Positions 25,560 to 32,135 of a stretch of DNA of 64,000 nucleotides are shown here, piece by piece; position 1 is the first letter of the stretch, and each line of letters begins with the position of its first letter. The notes under the pieces are model-generated. The model was not told the origin of the DNA. It did not search any database and worked only from the letters and a program-made list of their open reading frames with translations. A program made the position numbers and the translations under genes. The stretch comes from Streptococcus panodentis. GTDB taxonomy: Bacteria > Bacillota > Bacilli > Lactobacillales > Streptococcaceae. The DNA lies in the NCBI RefSeq assembly GCF_017884005.1, contig NZ_QFAY01000008.1:34050-98049 (forward strand). Direction: 5' to 3'.

Positions 25560-25688
25560 ATAAAAGTTTTATCTGCTCACAATAGATAAAGCTTCTGAGT
25601 GATACGGCATGCCGATAACTATCCTCATCAGTCAGTGCACCTATTTTTTATATCCTGTCAAGTCTTACCCGAGACATAAATATACAAG
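25560..25688 (-). repeat. Left copy of a 128-bp direct repeat, second (degenerate) antisense RNA gene
   Basis: This block aligns over its whole length with 26843-26970. On the minus strand it has TTGACA (25661-25656) but a poor -10 (GCACTG or TGCACT), the pairing blocks TGAGGAT (25627-25621) and GCATGCCG (25612-25605, one mismatch against the toxin mRNA), and a terminator stem around 25566-25594 with loop ATTGTGAGC. It could make a second, weaker antisense RNA, or be a silent leftover of a duplication. Confidence 0.65.
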
Positions 25689-25714
25689 AATTGTCAAAAA
25701 CTGCCTGCAAATCC

Positions 25715-25742
25715 TTGACAGGGGAAAACAGAGTGGTATAAT
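25715..25742 (+). promoter_or_regulatory. Strong promoter reading toward the toxin gene
   Basis: TTGACA (25715-25720), 16 nt, TATAAT (25737-25742): both hexamers are consensus. A transcript starting near 25750 and ending at the 26757 terminator would be about 1 kb, with a leader of over 600 nt. I found no better promoter closer to the toxin ATG. Confidence 0.75.
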
Positions 25743-26225
25743 AAAGTTATCATTTTATATGGTTATCTTTCAGTTGGGTATGAGGCCTCGTCGGCTTCAT
25801 CTATCTTTAAGAACTGACTTTCTAATCTCCACTGAGACATAGAAGGCTTAAGAGATAGTGCAGGAATACAAACAAACAATCTACGAAGCTATGGGATTGG
25901 TATTCTGACAGTTTTTATGTAACAGCTTAGATTTTTGTGTTGATTATGGTAATGATGACTTTTTGAGCAATGCTTAAAGAACACTGAGAAAGTTTTTCTT
26001 TCTGCACTGGACTGAAATTGATTGTTCTATCAGTTTTGGAATAGCTGTTTTTAGTGTGCTTTTCATTTGTTTGAGAGTTTTTTTGCTGTATCAAGATGAA
26101 TGTCGGATCAGTTGAATTTTCCAGTAGGAAAAAGATGCTGATTTTACAAGGTTCAAAGGCAAAGCTGCAGTTGTGGCTTTTTTGTTTGAACAATTTTCTA
26201 CCTTTTATGGAGGCGAGATTATGAA

Positions 26226-26294
26226 ATGAGCGACTGCAGACCCGCAGCCCATCAGCTAATCTTTCTCCTTAAGGTACAAGCCAAGCTTGGCTAA
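26226..26294 (+). CDS. Possible 22-aa leader peptide in the toxin mRNA
   Basis: GGAGG at 26209-26213 precedes ATGAAATGA at 26221-26229. The first ATG gives only Met-Lys-stop. The second ATG overlaps its stop and opens a 22-codon frame, MSDCRPAAHQLIFLLKVQAK plus LG. Just after it come a palindrome (GCCAAGCTTGGC, 26280-26291) and a hairpin (GTTAAAGAA/TTCTTTAAC, 26297-26322) before the toxin ribosome site. Such a leader could couple or gate toxin translation. The ribosome site is good, but coding is unproven. Confidence 0.35.
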   Translation: MSDCRPAAHQLIFLLKVQAKLG

Positions 26295-26364
26295 CAGTTA
26301 AAGAAGACGCGTATTCTTTAACAATCCACAAGTTCCGCATGTCCCAAGTTAGGAGAAGATCGAC

Positions 26365-26676
26365 ATGCTCAACACCATCCTCACCTCACTGAGCACCGCG
26401 GCCCCTACCATTGTTTCAGGGATTGCCGTCCTCATTCTTTCAGACCTTTACAAAGGCCTGAAGAAATTGATTCGCTGGATTTCTCAGCGAATTCAGAAAG
26501 TTTTTCTGCAGCGCAAGCTGCAGAAAAAAGAGCTCGAGTTGAAAGAGCTCAAGGCAGCTCTGAATACCTGCCCCAGGTCTCAGCGAAAGCAGCTGAACCT
26601 GCAAAAGCAGGATTTGCACCAGCAAATTAAAAAGCTGAAGTGCAAAATCAGGAAGCTGTCGAATCAGCTGAGCTGA
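26365..26676 (+). CDS. Fst/Ldr-like type I toxin with extended coiled-coil tail (predicted)
   Basis: The 103-residue protein starts after AGGAG (26351-26355). Residues 4-30 form a hydrophobic helix, TILTSLSTAAPTIVSGIAVL then ILSDLYKG, that shares the A-P-x-x-x-G-h pattern of Fst and Ldr toxins. A Trp-containing basic segment (KKLIRWISQR) follows, as in those peptides. Unlike the roughly 30-residue Fst family, residues 45-103 continue as a Lys/Leu/Gln-rich coiled coil. The flanking RNA elements are those of a par-type antisense system. I infer a membrane-acting toxin; no database match could be checked. Confidence 0.7.
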   Translation: MLNTILTSLSTAAPTIVSGIAVLILSDLYKGLKKLIRWISQRIQKVFLQRKLQKKELELKELKAALNTCPRSQRKQLNLQKQDLHQQIKKLKCKIRKLSNQLS

Positions 26677-26712
26677 TTCGCTCGATAGTTCTCCCTCATA
26701 TGAGAACTACAA

Positions 26713-26757
26713 GAAGCCCTCATCTACTCACAATAGATGGGGGCTTCGGCTTTTTTT
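26713..26757 (+). terminator. Terminator of the toxin mRNA with recognition loop
   Basis: A 13-bp stem (26713-26725 with 26735-26747, one G-U pair) closes a 9-nt loop ACTCACAAT (26726-26734), followed by T-rich sequence. The loop contains CTCA, which fits the YUNR U-turn motif. It is exactly complementary to the loop of the antisense RNA terminator at 26857-26865. Confidence 0.85.
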
Positions 26758-26840
26758 ATGCTATTCATAATCTTTCTCAAGCAATAGCGGCCGTCAGCTT
26801 CCACTGCCCGATCCTAGAAACAAAAGAGTGATACAAGCAT

Positions 26841-26909
26841 ACAAAAAGCTTTACCTACTCACAATAGATAAAGCTTCTGAGTGATACGACATGCGTATAA
26901 CTATCCTCA
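26841..26909 (-). ncRNA. Antisense RNA antitoxin, about 65 nt (predicted)
   Basis: On the minus strand TTGACA (26944-26939), 17 nt, TATGCT (26921-26916) predicts a start near 26909. The RNA begins UGAGGAU, then 8 nt, then GCAUGUCG; these are complementary to AUCCUCA (26377-26383) and CGACAUGC (26361-26368, containing the AUG) in the toxin mRNA, also 8 nt apart. It ends in an intrinsic terminator (AAGCTTTA/TAAAGCTT, 26876-26846, then TTTTT) with loop ATTGTGAGT. Size and layout match RNA II of par/fst systems. Confidence 0.78.
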
Positions 26910-26970
26910 ATAAATAGCATAACTCTTTTTTTATACCCTGTCAAGTCTGATTCAAACATGGATATACAAG
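26843..26970. repeat. Right copy of the 128-bp direct repeat flanking the toxin cassette
   Basis: It aligns with 25560-25688 from the CTCACAATAGATAAAGCTTC core to the shared ATATACAAG end. It contains the functional-looking antisense RNA gene. The two copies bound about 1.15 kb carrying the toxin; homologous exchange between them would delete the toxin. Confidence 0.85.
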
Positions 26971-27048
26971 CCTTTTTTTGCCCGCAGAATAGATGGGATG
27001 CAGGCCATACAATAGCTATCGTATTTTTCCCCATTTTCTGCCAAGTGC

Positions 27049-27228
27049 TTATGAGAAAATATTGATAATGCGGAAAAGGCCGCTGGCAACTACCTTGTCA
27101 AAGATATAAATGATTACCACAAAGAAGGCAGTGTATTCCATAACAGAAATAAAGTCTGTCCATCTTTCCTTGCGGGTAGGCCAAGTTGTATCTTTCAGCA
27201 GTTTAAAAATATCTTTAAAGAATTTCAC
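27049..27228 (-). CDS. secE: Preprotein translocase subunit SecE
   Basis: This small SecYEG subunit has an amphipathic cytoplasmic helix followed by the conserved hinge TTWPTRKERWTDFISVMEYT and one membrane helix (FFVVIIYIFDKVV). I choose a GTG start (27226-27228), giving MKFFKDIFKLLKD and 59 residues, because AGGAG lies 11 nt upstream; a TTG at 27237 gives three more residues but is only 2 nt from that site. It directly follows rpmG, the usual rpmG-secE order, but nusG does not follow closely. Confidence 0.92.
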   Translation of the reverse strand: MKFFKDIFKLLKDTTWPTRKERWTDFISVMEYTAFFVVIIYIFDKVVASGLFRIINIFS

Positions 27229-27242
27229 AACAATCAAATCTC

Positions 27243-27395
27243 CTATCTAGTTTCTTTATGTAAAGTATATTTACTGCAGTGTTTGCAGAATTTATTGACT
27301 TCTAGGCGTGTTGGTTTAGGAGTGCTGCTAAGCTTGATAGAATAATTCCTGGAACCGCATACTGTACACGCTAGGCTCGCTTTTTTTAATACCAT
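27243..27395 (-). CDS. rpmG: 50S ribosomal protein L33, zinc-ribbon type
   Basis: This 50-residue gene reads [20 protein letters not shown], then [20 protein letters not shown] and [10 protein letters not shown]. It has both Cys pairs (CTVC and CKHC), so it is the zinc-binding paralogue. It lies between pbp2a and secE as in other streptococci. No ribosome site precedes the ATG; the -10 TATAAT ends 6 nt before it, so a leaderless message is predicted. Confidence 0.95.
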   Translation of the reverse strand: MVLKKASLACTVCGSRNYSIKLSSTPKPTRLEVNKFCKHCSKYTLHKETR

Positions 27396-27401
27396 AGCCC
27401 T

Positions 27402-27430
27402 ATTATAGCAGGATTCCTTGCTTTTGACAA
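27402..27430 (-). promoter_or_regulatory. rpmG-secE promoter giving a leaderless transcript
   Basis: On the minus strand TTGTCA (27430-27425), 17 nt, TATAAT (27407-27402) with TGC before it. The predicted start falls on the rpmG ATG at 27395. Confidence 0.75.
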
Positions 27431-27516
27431 GCTGCGTCCACTCTGCTCAGCGGCGGGTCCGGCTTCTTCGGCCTGTTGCCCAGTCTGATGCTGCTTGCAC
27501 GGGGCAAGTCTCTGTT

Positions 27517-29745
27517 TTACTGGAACCAGCTGGTGATGGTATCCCAAAGGTTTTTGGCCTTCTCAGGCAGCCCTGTATCATCAATCGCTTTCTTGGCCTC
27601 GTCCACCAGATTCTGAGCCCGATCCTGAACCTCCTGCAGGAAGTCCTTGTTTTCAGTCGTTGTGCCGGTTTCCTCTGTGCCATAAGTGTCCACCGGTGAA
27701 ATACCGTTTTCAGCATAAGCATTTTCCTGACCGGAAAATGAAGAGCCCTCGGTATATGGCAGGATACTATTGGCAACATTGCGGAAGACAGCCGAAGCTT
27801 CATTGGCACTGGTACCCGTCAGATAATGGCTCTCGTCTGTTGTCGGGAAGCCCAGCCACTGGCTGATGACAACATCCGGAGTATAGCCGATGACCCACTG
27901 ATCCCCGGACAGATCCGGATTGAAATCCGTCTCTGTTGTCCCCGTCTTACCAGCCATCGTATAGCCGTAAGGAGCCGCATAAATCCCTGTACCATTTGAG
28001 AATGTTCCCAGCATCATGCTGGTCATCTTTTCAGTGGTTGAGTGATTGAGGACCCGGGTTGAGGTCTGACGATGGGTCTTGACAACTTGGCCGCTGGCAT
28101 TTTCAATCTTGGTAATGAGATGGGCATCGTTCATGACACCGTCATTGGCAAAGACAGAGTAAGCCTGTGCCATTTGCAGCGGATTGGTCGTGACACCGCT
28201 GCCCAGAGCAACCCCCAGTGTCTGGTCAACCTTATCCATATTGAGGCCGAATTTCTTGCCGTACTCAAAGGCCTTATTGACTCCCAATTCATCAACTGTC
28301 GAAACAGCCGGAATATTAAGGGATTCTGCCAGAGCCTGGTACATCGGCACTGTCGGTGAACTTTGGATATTGCCGTAGTTATTGATGGTGTAGTCGCCAA
28401 AGGTGGTGCGGGTATTATCCAGCTCCTTATCCGTGGGCCAGCCGGCAGCGACCGCAGGACTGTATGCCACCAGAGGTTTGATGGTCGATCCGGGACTGCG
28501 GGAGGACTGAGTCGCATAGTTAAAGGACCTGAAAGAAGAACCTTCCTCACTGTTGACCCGGCCGACCAAGGCGCGAACGCCGCCGGTTTTCGGATCTAGC
28601 GCCACACTGCCTGACTCAGCCATGGTGCCGTCTTCTGCCACCGGAAAGAGACTGACATTGCTGTAGATGACCTGCATGCTGGCCTGATAATTCTGGTCCA
28701 GCTCTGTATAAATGCGGTAGCCGTTGTTGACGATTTCTTCCTCTGTCAGGCCGTAATTGTTAATGGCCTCATTAATGACCGCATCAAAATAGGACGGATA
28801 GCGGTAATCTTCTGATTTGCCAGCATAGGCATCCACCAGCTGACCGCCAATCCCCACCGCAGCTGCCTGATCAGCTGTCGCCTGATCAATATAGCCTGCC
28901 GCCACCATATTCTGCAGGACCGTATCCCGACGGTTGGTCGCATTTTCGACAGAATAAAGCGGATTGTAGATTTCCGGTCCCTTGAGCATCCCCGCCAGCA
29001 CAGCCGACTGATCCAGGCTGAGCTGACTGGCTGATACACCGAAGTATTTCTTGGCAGCATCTTCCACTCCCCAAACCCCGTTTCCGAAATAGGAATTATT
29101 GAGGTACATGGTCAGAATCTCCTGCTTGGTATACTTTTTATTGATTTCCAAGGCGAGGAAGAACTCCTTGGCCTTGCGCTCGATGGTCTGGTCCTGAGAC
29201 AGGTAAGCATTCTTAGCCAGCTGCTGGGTAATGGTGGAACCGCCGCCTGAGCGCCCGGCTGTCAAAATAGCCAGGATAAAGCGGCCGTAGTTGATTCCGC
29301 CGTTTTCATAGAAACTGCGGTCCTCCGTCGCAATAACTGCATTCTGCAGATCCTGACTGATCTCCGTCAGCTCGACATAGGTCCCCTTCTGCCCGGACAG
29401 GCTGCCTGCTTCGCCGCCGTCTTTATCGTAAATCAGCGTGGTCGCCTTAAGGGCATTCTGCAGATCCTTGACATTGGTCGTCTTGGCTACATAAAAGAGA
29501 TAGCCGCCGACAACCAGACCAAAGGTCAGACCAGAAATCAGAAAAATCTTGGTCAGATGAAATTTTCGCCAGAACCGGCGGATAGGATGCTGAGAGAGGG
29601 GCTTTTTCCTGTTTTTGCCTGAGCGGCTGAAGCTAGGCTCTGCCGCTTCTTCTCCTTCCAGCTCGACCTCCTCTGCTGCCTTTTTGGGCTTATCGATCGT
29701 AAAATAATCTACTAATCTTTCAAACAAATCTTTTAAGTTCTTCAT
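27517..29745 (-). CDS. pbp2a: Class A penicillin-binding protein 2a
   Basis: The 742-residue bifunctional enzyme polymerises and crosslinks peptidoglycan. A cytoplasmic, charged N-terminus (to about 68) precedes one membrane helix (IFLISGLTFGLVVGGYLFYV). The GT51 domain shows ATEDRSFYENGGINY and GGSTITQQLAKNAYL; the transpeptidase domain shows SRSPGSTIKPLVAY (SxxK), ESLNIP (SxN) and AGKTGTTETDF (KTG). The C-terminus ends with a coiled tail and an Asn/Glu/Thr-rich linker. It is the usual neighbour of rpmG-secE-nusG in streptococci. Confidence 0.96.
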   Translation of the reverse strand: MKNLKDLFERLVDYFTIDKPKKAAEEVELEGEEAAEPSFSRSGKNRKKPLSQHPIRRFWRKFHLTKIFLISGLTFGLVVGGYLFYVAKTTNVKDLQNALKATTLIYDKDGGEAGSLSGQKGTYVELTEISQDLQNAVIATEDRSFYENGGINYGRFILAILTAGRSGGGSTITQQLAKNAYLSQDQTIERKAKEFFLALEINKKYTKQEILTMYLNNSYFGNGVWGVEDAAKKYFGVSASQLSLDQSAVLAGMLKGPEIYNPLYSVENATNRRDTVLQNMVAAGYIDQATADQAAAVGIGGQLVDAYAGKSEDYRYPSYFDAVINEAINNYGLTEEEIVNNGYRIYTELDQNYQASMQVIYSNVSLFPVAEDGTMAESGSVALDPKTGGVRALVGRVNSEEGSSFRSFNYATQSSRSPGSTIKPLVAYSPAVAAGWPTDKELDNTRTTFGDYTINNYGNIQSSPTVPMYQALAESLNIPAVSTVDELGVNKAFEYGKKFGLNMDKVDQTLGVALGSGVTTNPLQMAQAYSVFANDGVMNDAHLITKIENASGQVVKTHRQTSTRVLNHSTTEKMTSMMLGTFSNGTGIYAAPYGYTMAGKTGTTETDFNPDLSGDQWVIGYTPDVVISQWLGFPTTDESHYLTGTSANEASAVFRNVANSILPYTEGSSFSGQENAYAENGISPVDTYGTEETGTTTENKDFLQEVQDRAQNLVDEAKKAIDDTGLPEKAKNLWDTITSWFQ

Positions 29746-29903
29746 AAACTTTATTTTATCACCTTATTTAGGTGCAGACAAGAAAGGACCTTCTTTCTTC
29801 GTCTATTTTTAGTTAACTTTAAGCAAAAGAGTATATTAAGTCCTGATTTCCAAAAGAGAGCGATGCCGATTCCGGCTTGCTGATTCCCAAACGGCCGACT
29901 TTC

Positions 29904-29912
29904 TGCTACAAT
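29904..29912 (+). promoter_or_regulatory. Extended -10 placing the RluA-family transcript start at its ATG
   Basis: TGCTACAAT ends 6-7 nt before the ATG at 29919. No Shine-Dalgarno sequence lies between them. A leaderless transcript is predicted. Confidence 0.6.
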
Positions 29913-29918
29913 AAAACC

Positions 29919-30779
29919 ATGCAATTCATGATAGAAATCCCAGCTGCCCTGCCAGCCACAACGGTCAAGGAACTACTGGAAGAGCACTTTCTCATTCCCC
30001 GCAAAATCCGCCATTTTTTACGCATCAAAAAGCATGTCTTGATCAACGGCCAAAGCATCAACTGGCAGAGTCCCGTCAGGGCCGGAGACCGGATTTGCCT
30101 GACTTTTGACGAAGAGGACTATCCTCCCAAAAGCATTCTCATGGGCCGGGCCGAACTGGTCGAAGAGCTCTACCAAGACCAGCACCTCATCATCGTCAAC
30201 AAGTCCGAGGGCATGAAGACCCATGCCAATGAACCGGCCGAACTGGCTCTGCTCAACCATGTATCAGCCTATGTCGGTCAGACCTGCTATGTCGTCCACC
30301 GGCTGGACAAGGAAACCAGCGGAGCGGTGCTCTTTGCCAAAAACCCCTTCGTCCTGCCTATTTTGAATCGGATGTTAGAAAACAAGGCGATCCGCAGAGA
30401 GTACTGGGCCCTGACCGATGGGCAGCCCAGTCAAAAAACGATGACCTTCAGGGACCGAATCGGCCGCGACCGCCATGACCGCAGAAAGCGGCTGGTGGAC
30501 CCCCAAAAGGGCCAGACCGCTGAGACCCAGGTGACGCGGCTGAAAAACTTCAGCCAGACCAGTCTGGTCAACTGCCAGCTGAAAACCGGCCGCACCCATC
30601 AAATCCGTGTCCATCTTTCTCACCATGGCCTGCCTATTGTCGGCGACCCTCTTTACCATCCTCAGCCGCAGGGCCGCCTCATGCTCCACGCCCACCGGCT
30701 GACCCTGACCCACCCTTTCACGCTGGAGAAGCTGCTTGTCGAGGCTCCGTCAGTGAGTTTTGAGGAAGGGTTGAGATAA
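29919..30779 (+). CDS. RluA-family pseudouridine synthase
   Basis: The 286-residue enzyme isomerises specific uridines in rRNA or tRNA. The N-terminal part (FLIPRKIRHFLRIKKHVLIN) is S4-like, and the catalytic domain has the conserved VVHRLDKETSGAVLFAKN with the active Asp, plus LKTGRTHQIRVHLSHHGLPI and GDPLYH near the end. I choose the start at 29919; a longer frame from 29877 runs through the promoter. It is divergent from pbp2a, the same arrangement as in other streptococci. Which uridine it modifies cannot be told. Confidence 0.93.
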   Translation: MQFMIEIPAALPATTVKELLEEHFLIPRKIRHFLRIKKHVLINGQSINWQSPVRAGDRICLTFDEEDYPPKSILMGRAELVEELYQDQHLIIVNKSEGMKTHANEPAELALLNHVSAYVGQTCYVVHRLDKETSGAVLFAKNPFVLPILNRMLENKAIRREYWALTDGQPSQKTMTFRDRIGRDRHDRRKRLVDPQKGQTAETQVTRLKNFSQTSLVNCQLKTGRTHQIRVHLSHHGLPIVGDPLYHPQPQGRLMLHAHRLTLTHPFTLEKLLVEAPSVSFEEGLR

Positions 30780-31017
30780 AAGCCTCTGTATCCATGGCTG
30801 ATTTTACCATCTAACCCCCCTAGGTCCCAGTTCCGGCAGGCATTCCTGAATCTTTCGGAAGATGTCCAGCATGCCTGCAGCGCGCCACCTAGATTGACTG
30901 AAAAACCATTTCTCATCTAGCAAAAGCTGCCTTCACAAATAGTGGTTCAAAAACAGACTTTTCTTCTTCCTTTTGCGAATAATGTAAGTAAGAGCACAAA
31001 ACGGAGAGGAGAAAAAA

Positions 31018-31998
31018 ATGAACCCGCAAGAGAAAAAGGCAGTGCGCCACCCCAACCTGTCCCCGACCATGGACATGGTTGCTAAAAAGATTTTTCATCA
31101 GGAACGGCTGACCGCAGACTTTGTCAGAAGCGTACTCAAGCTGCCGGTAAAGTCTGTCGAGATCCTGGAGGGAACGCAGATTCAGCTGGAAGAGTACGAT
31201 CACCTGGGCTTTTACACTGCTGTAGATGTCCGAGCCCAGCTGGACGATGGGACACAGATTATTATCGAAGTTCAAGTGACCAAACAGCGCGCCTTTATCA
31301 ATCGCCTCATGGCTTATATCGCCAATCAGATTGCCAGCAATCTGAAGCGAAACAAGCAGGATAAAGCGACGCATACACTGTATTCAGAGATGAATCCCGT
31401 CTACTGCATTGCCATTCTGGAGCAGGATTATTTTGCAGACGGGCGCGCTTTCCGCACCATTTCACTCAGGGATGATGAGACCGGAGAGCCCCTGCTTTCC
31501 GACTTCAAAGACAGCCGGAGCCGTCCGCCGATGGCATTTGCATTCTTGGAACTAAGCAAGTATAATAGAGATAAGGTAGCGGATTACAATCTGCAGAAAT
31601 GGTTCGAATTCTTCCGCAATCAGCCTTTTGACATCCCGACAGACCCTGTCATCAAAGAGGCCGAGGAACTTTTGGACCAAACGCGCTGGACCAAGGAGGA
31701 GAGACAGATGTTTGATGAAAAACGCAGGCAGCAGGACCACTATGAGGCCACTATGGCCCAGATTTATTACGAGCATGAGCTGGCCATTCAGGAGGAGCGT
31801 GAGAAAGGGCTGGAACAGGGCTTGGAACAAGGGATAGAACAAGGTTTACTGCAAGGGCGAAGCCAAGGAATGGAGCTAGGTGTCCAGCAGCTCGTCCTAG
31901 CCATGCTGAAGAATGGGGCCAGTCCGCAAACTATTGCCCAGCTGACCGATATTCCCGAAGAAAAAGTGAAAGAAATTGCCGAGCAGAACTTGGTCTGA
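31018..31998 (+). CDS. Rpn-family PD-(D/E)XK nuclease / putative transposase
   Basis: The 326-residue protein begins with a conserved segment (NLSPTMDMVAKKIFHQERLT), followed by the nuclease core: AVDVRAQLDDGTQIIIEVQV has the spaced Asp and E-x-Q of PD-(D/E)XK enzymes, then YIANQIASNLKRNKQ. These Rpn/YhgA-like proteins promote recombination-like events and are mobile-looking, without inverted repeats. Residues 258-290 are degenerate 4-residue repeats (GLEQ, GIEQ, GLLQ), coded by about six 12-bp units whose number could vary. GGAGAGG precedes the start. Confidence 0.88.
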   Translation: MNPQEKKAVRHPNLSPTMDMVAKKIFHQERLTADFVRSVLKLPVKSVEILEGTQIQLEEYDHLGFYTAVDVRAQLDDGTQIIIEVQVTKQRAFINRLMAYIANQIASNLKRNKQDKATHTLYSEMNPVYCIAILEQDYFADGRAFRTISLRDDETGEPLLSDFKDSRSRPPMAFAFLELSKYNRDKVADYNLQKWFEFFRNQPFDIPTDPVIKEAEELLDQTRWTKEERQMFDEKRRQQDHYEATMAQIYYEHELAIQEEREKGLEQGLEQGIEQGLLQGRSQGMELGVQQLVLAMLKNGASPQTIAQLTDIPEEKVKEIAEQNLV

Positions 31999-32021
31999 CT
32001 CCGCAGTATGATATGTAAAAA

Positions 32022-32048
32022 GAAGTTGGGACAACAGTACCCAGCTTC
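32022..32048 (+). terminator. Terminator after the Rpn-family gene
   Basis: GAAGTTGGG (32022-32030) pairs with CCCAGCTTC (32040-32048), followed by TTATATTTC. The next 60 bp (32057-32112) repeat a sequence also found in two pieces at 55332-55430. Confidence 0.6.
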
Positions 32049-32135
32049 TTATATTTCTATCGTTTGATTGCAAGACACAGTGGTTCATTAGGCACTTTAG
32101 CGCCAATGAGCCGCCCATCGCCAAACAGCTGAATC

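Noticed and set aside
25927..26193. Minus-strand 88-codon frame opposite the toxin mRNA leader
   Set aside because: No ribosome site, composition of low-quality AT-rich DNA, no recognisable motif, and it lies antisense to a predicted long leader.
31018..31998. Insertion sequence around the Rpn-type gene
   Set aside because: No terminal inverted repeats or target duplication found in the flanks; the gene stands alone with an ordinary terminator.
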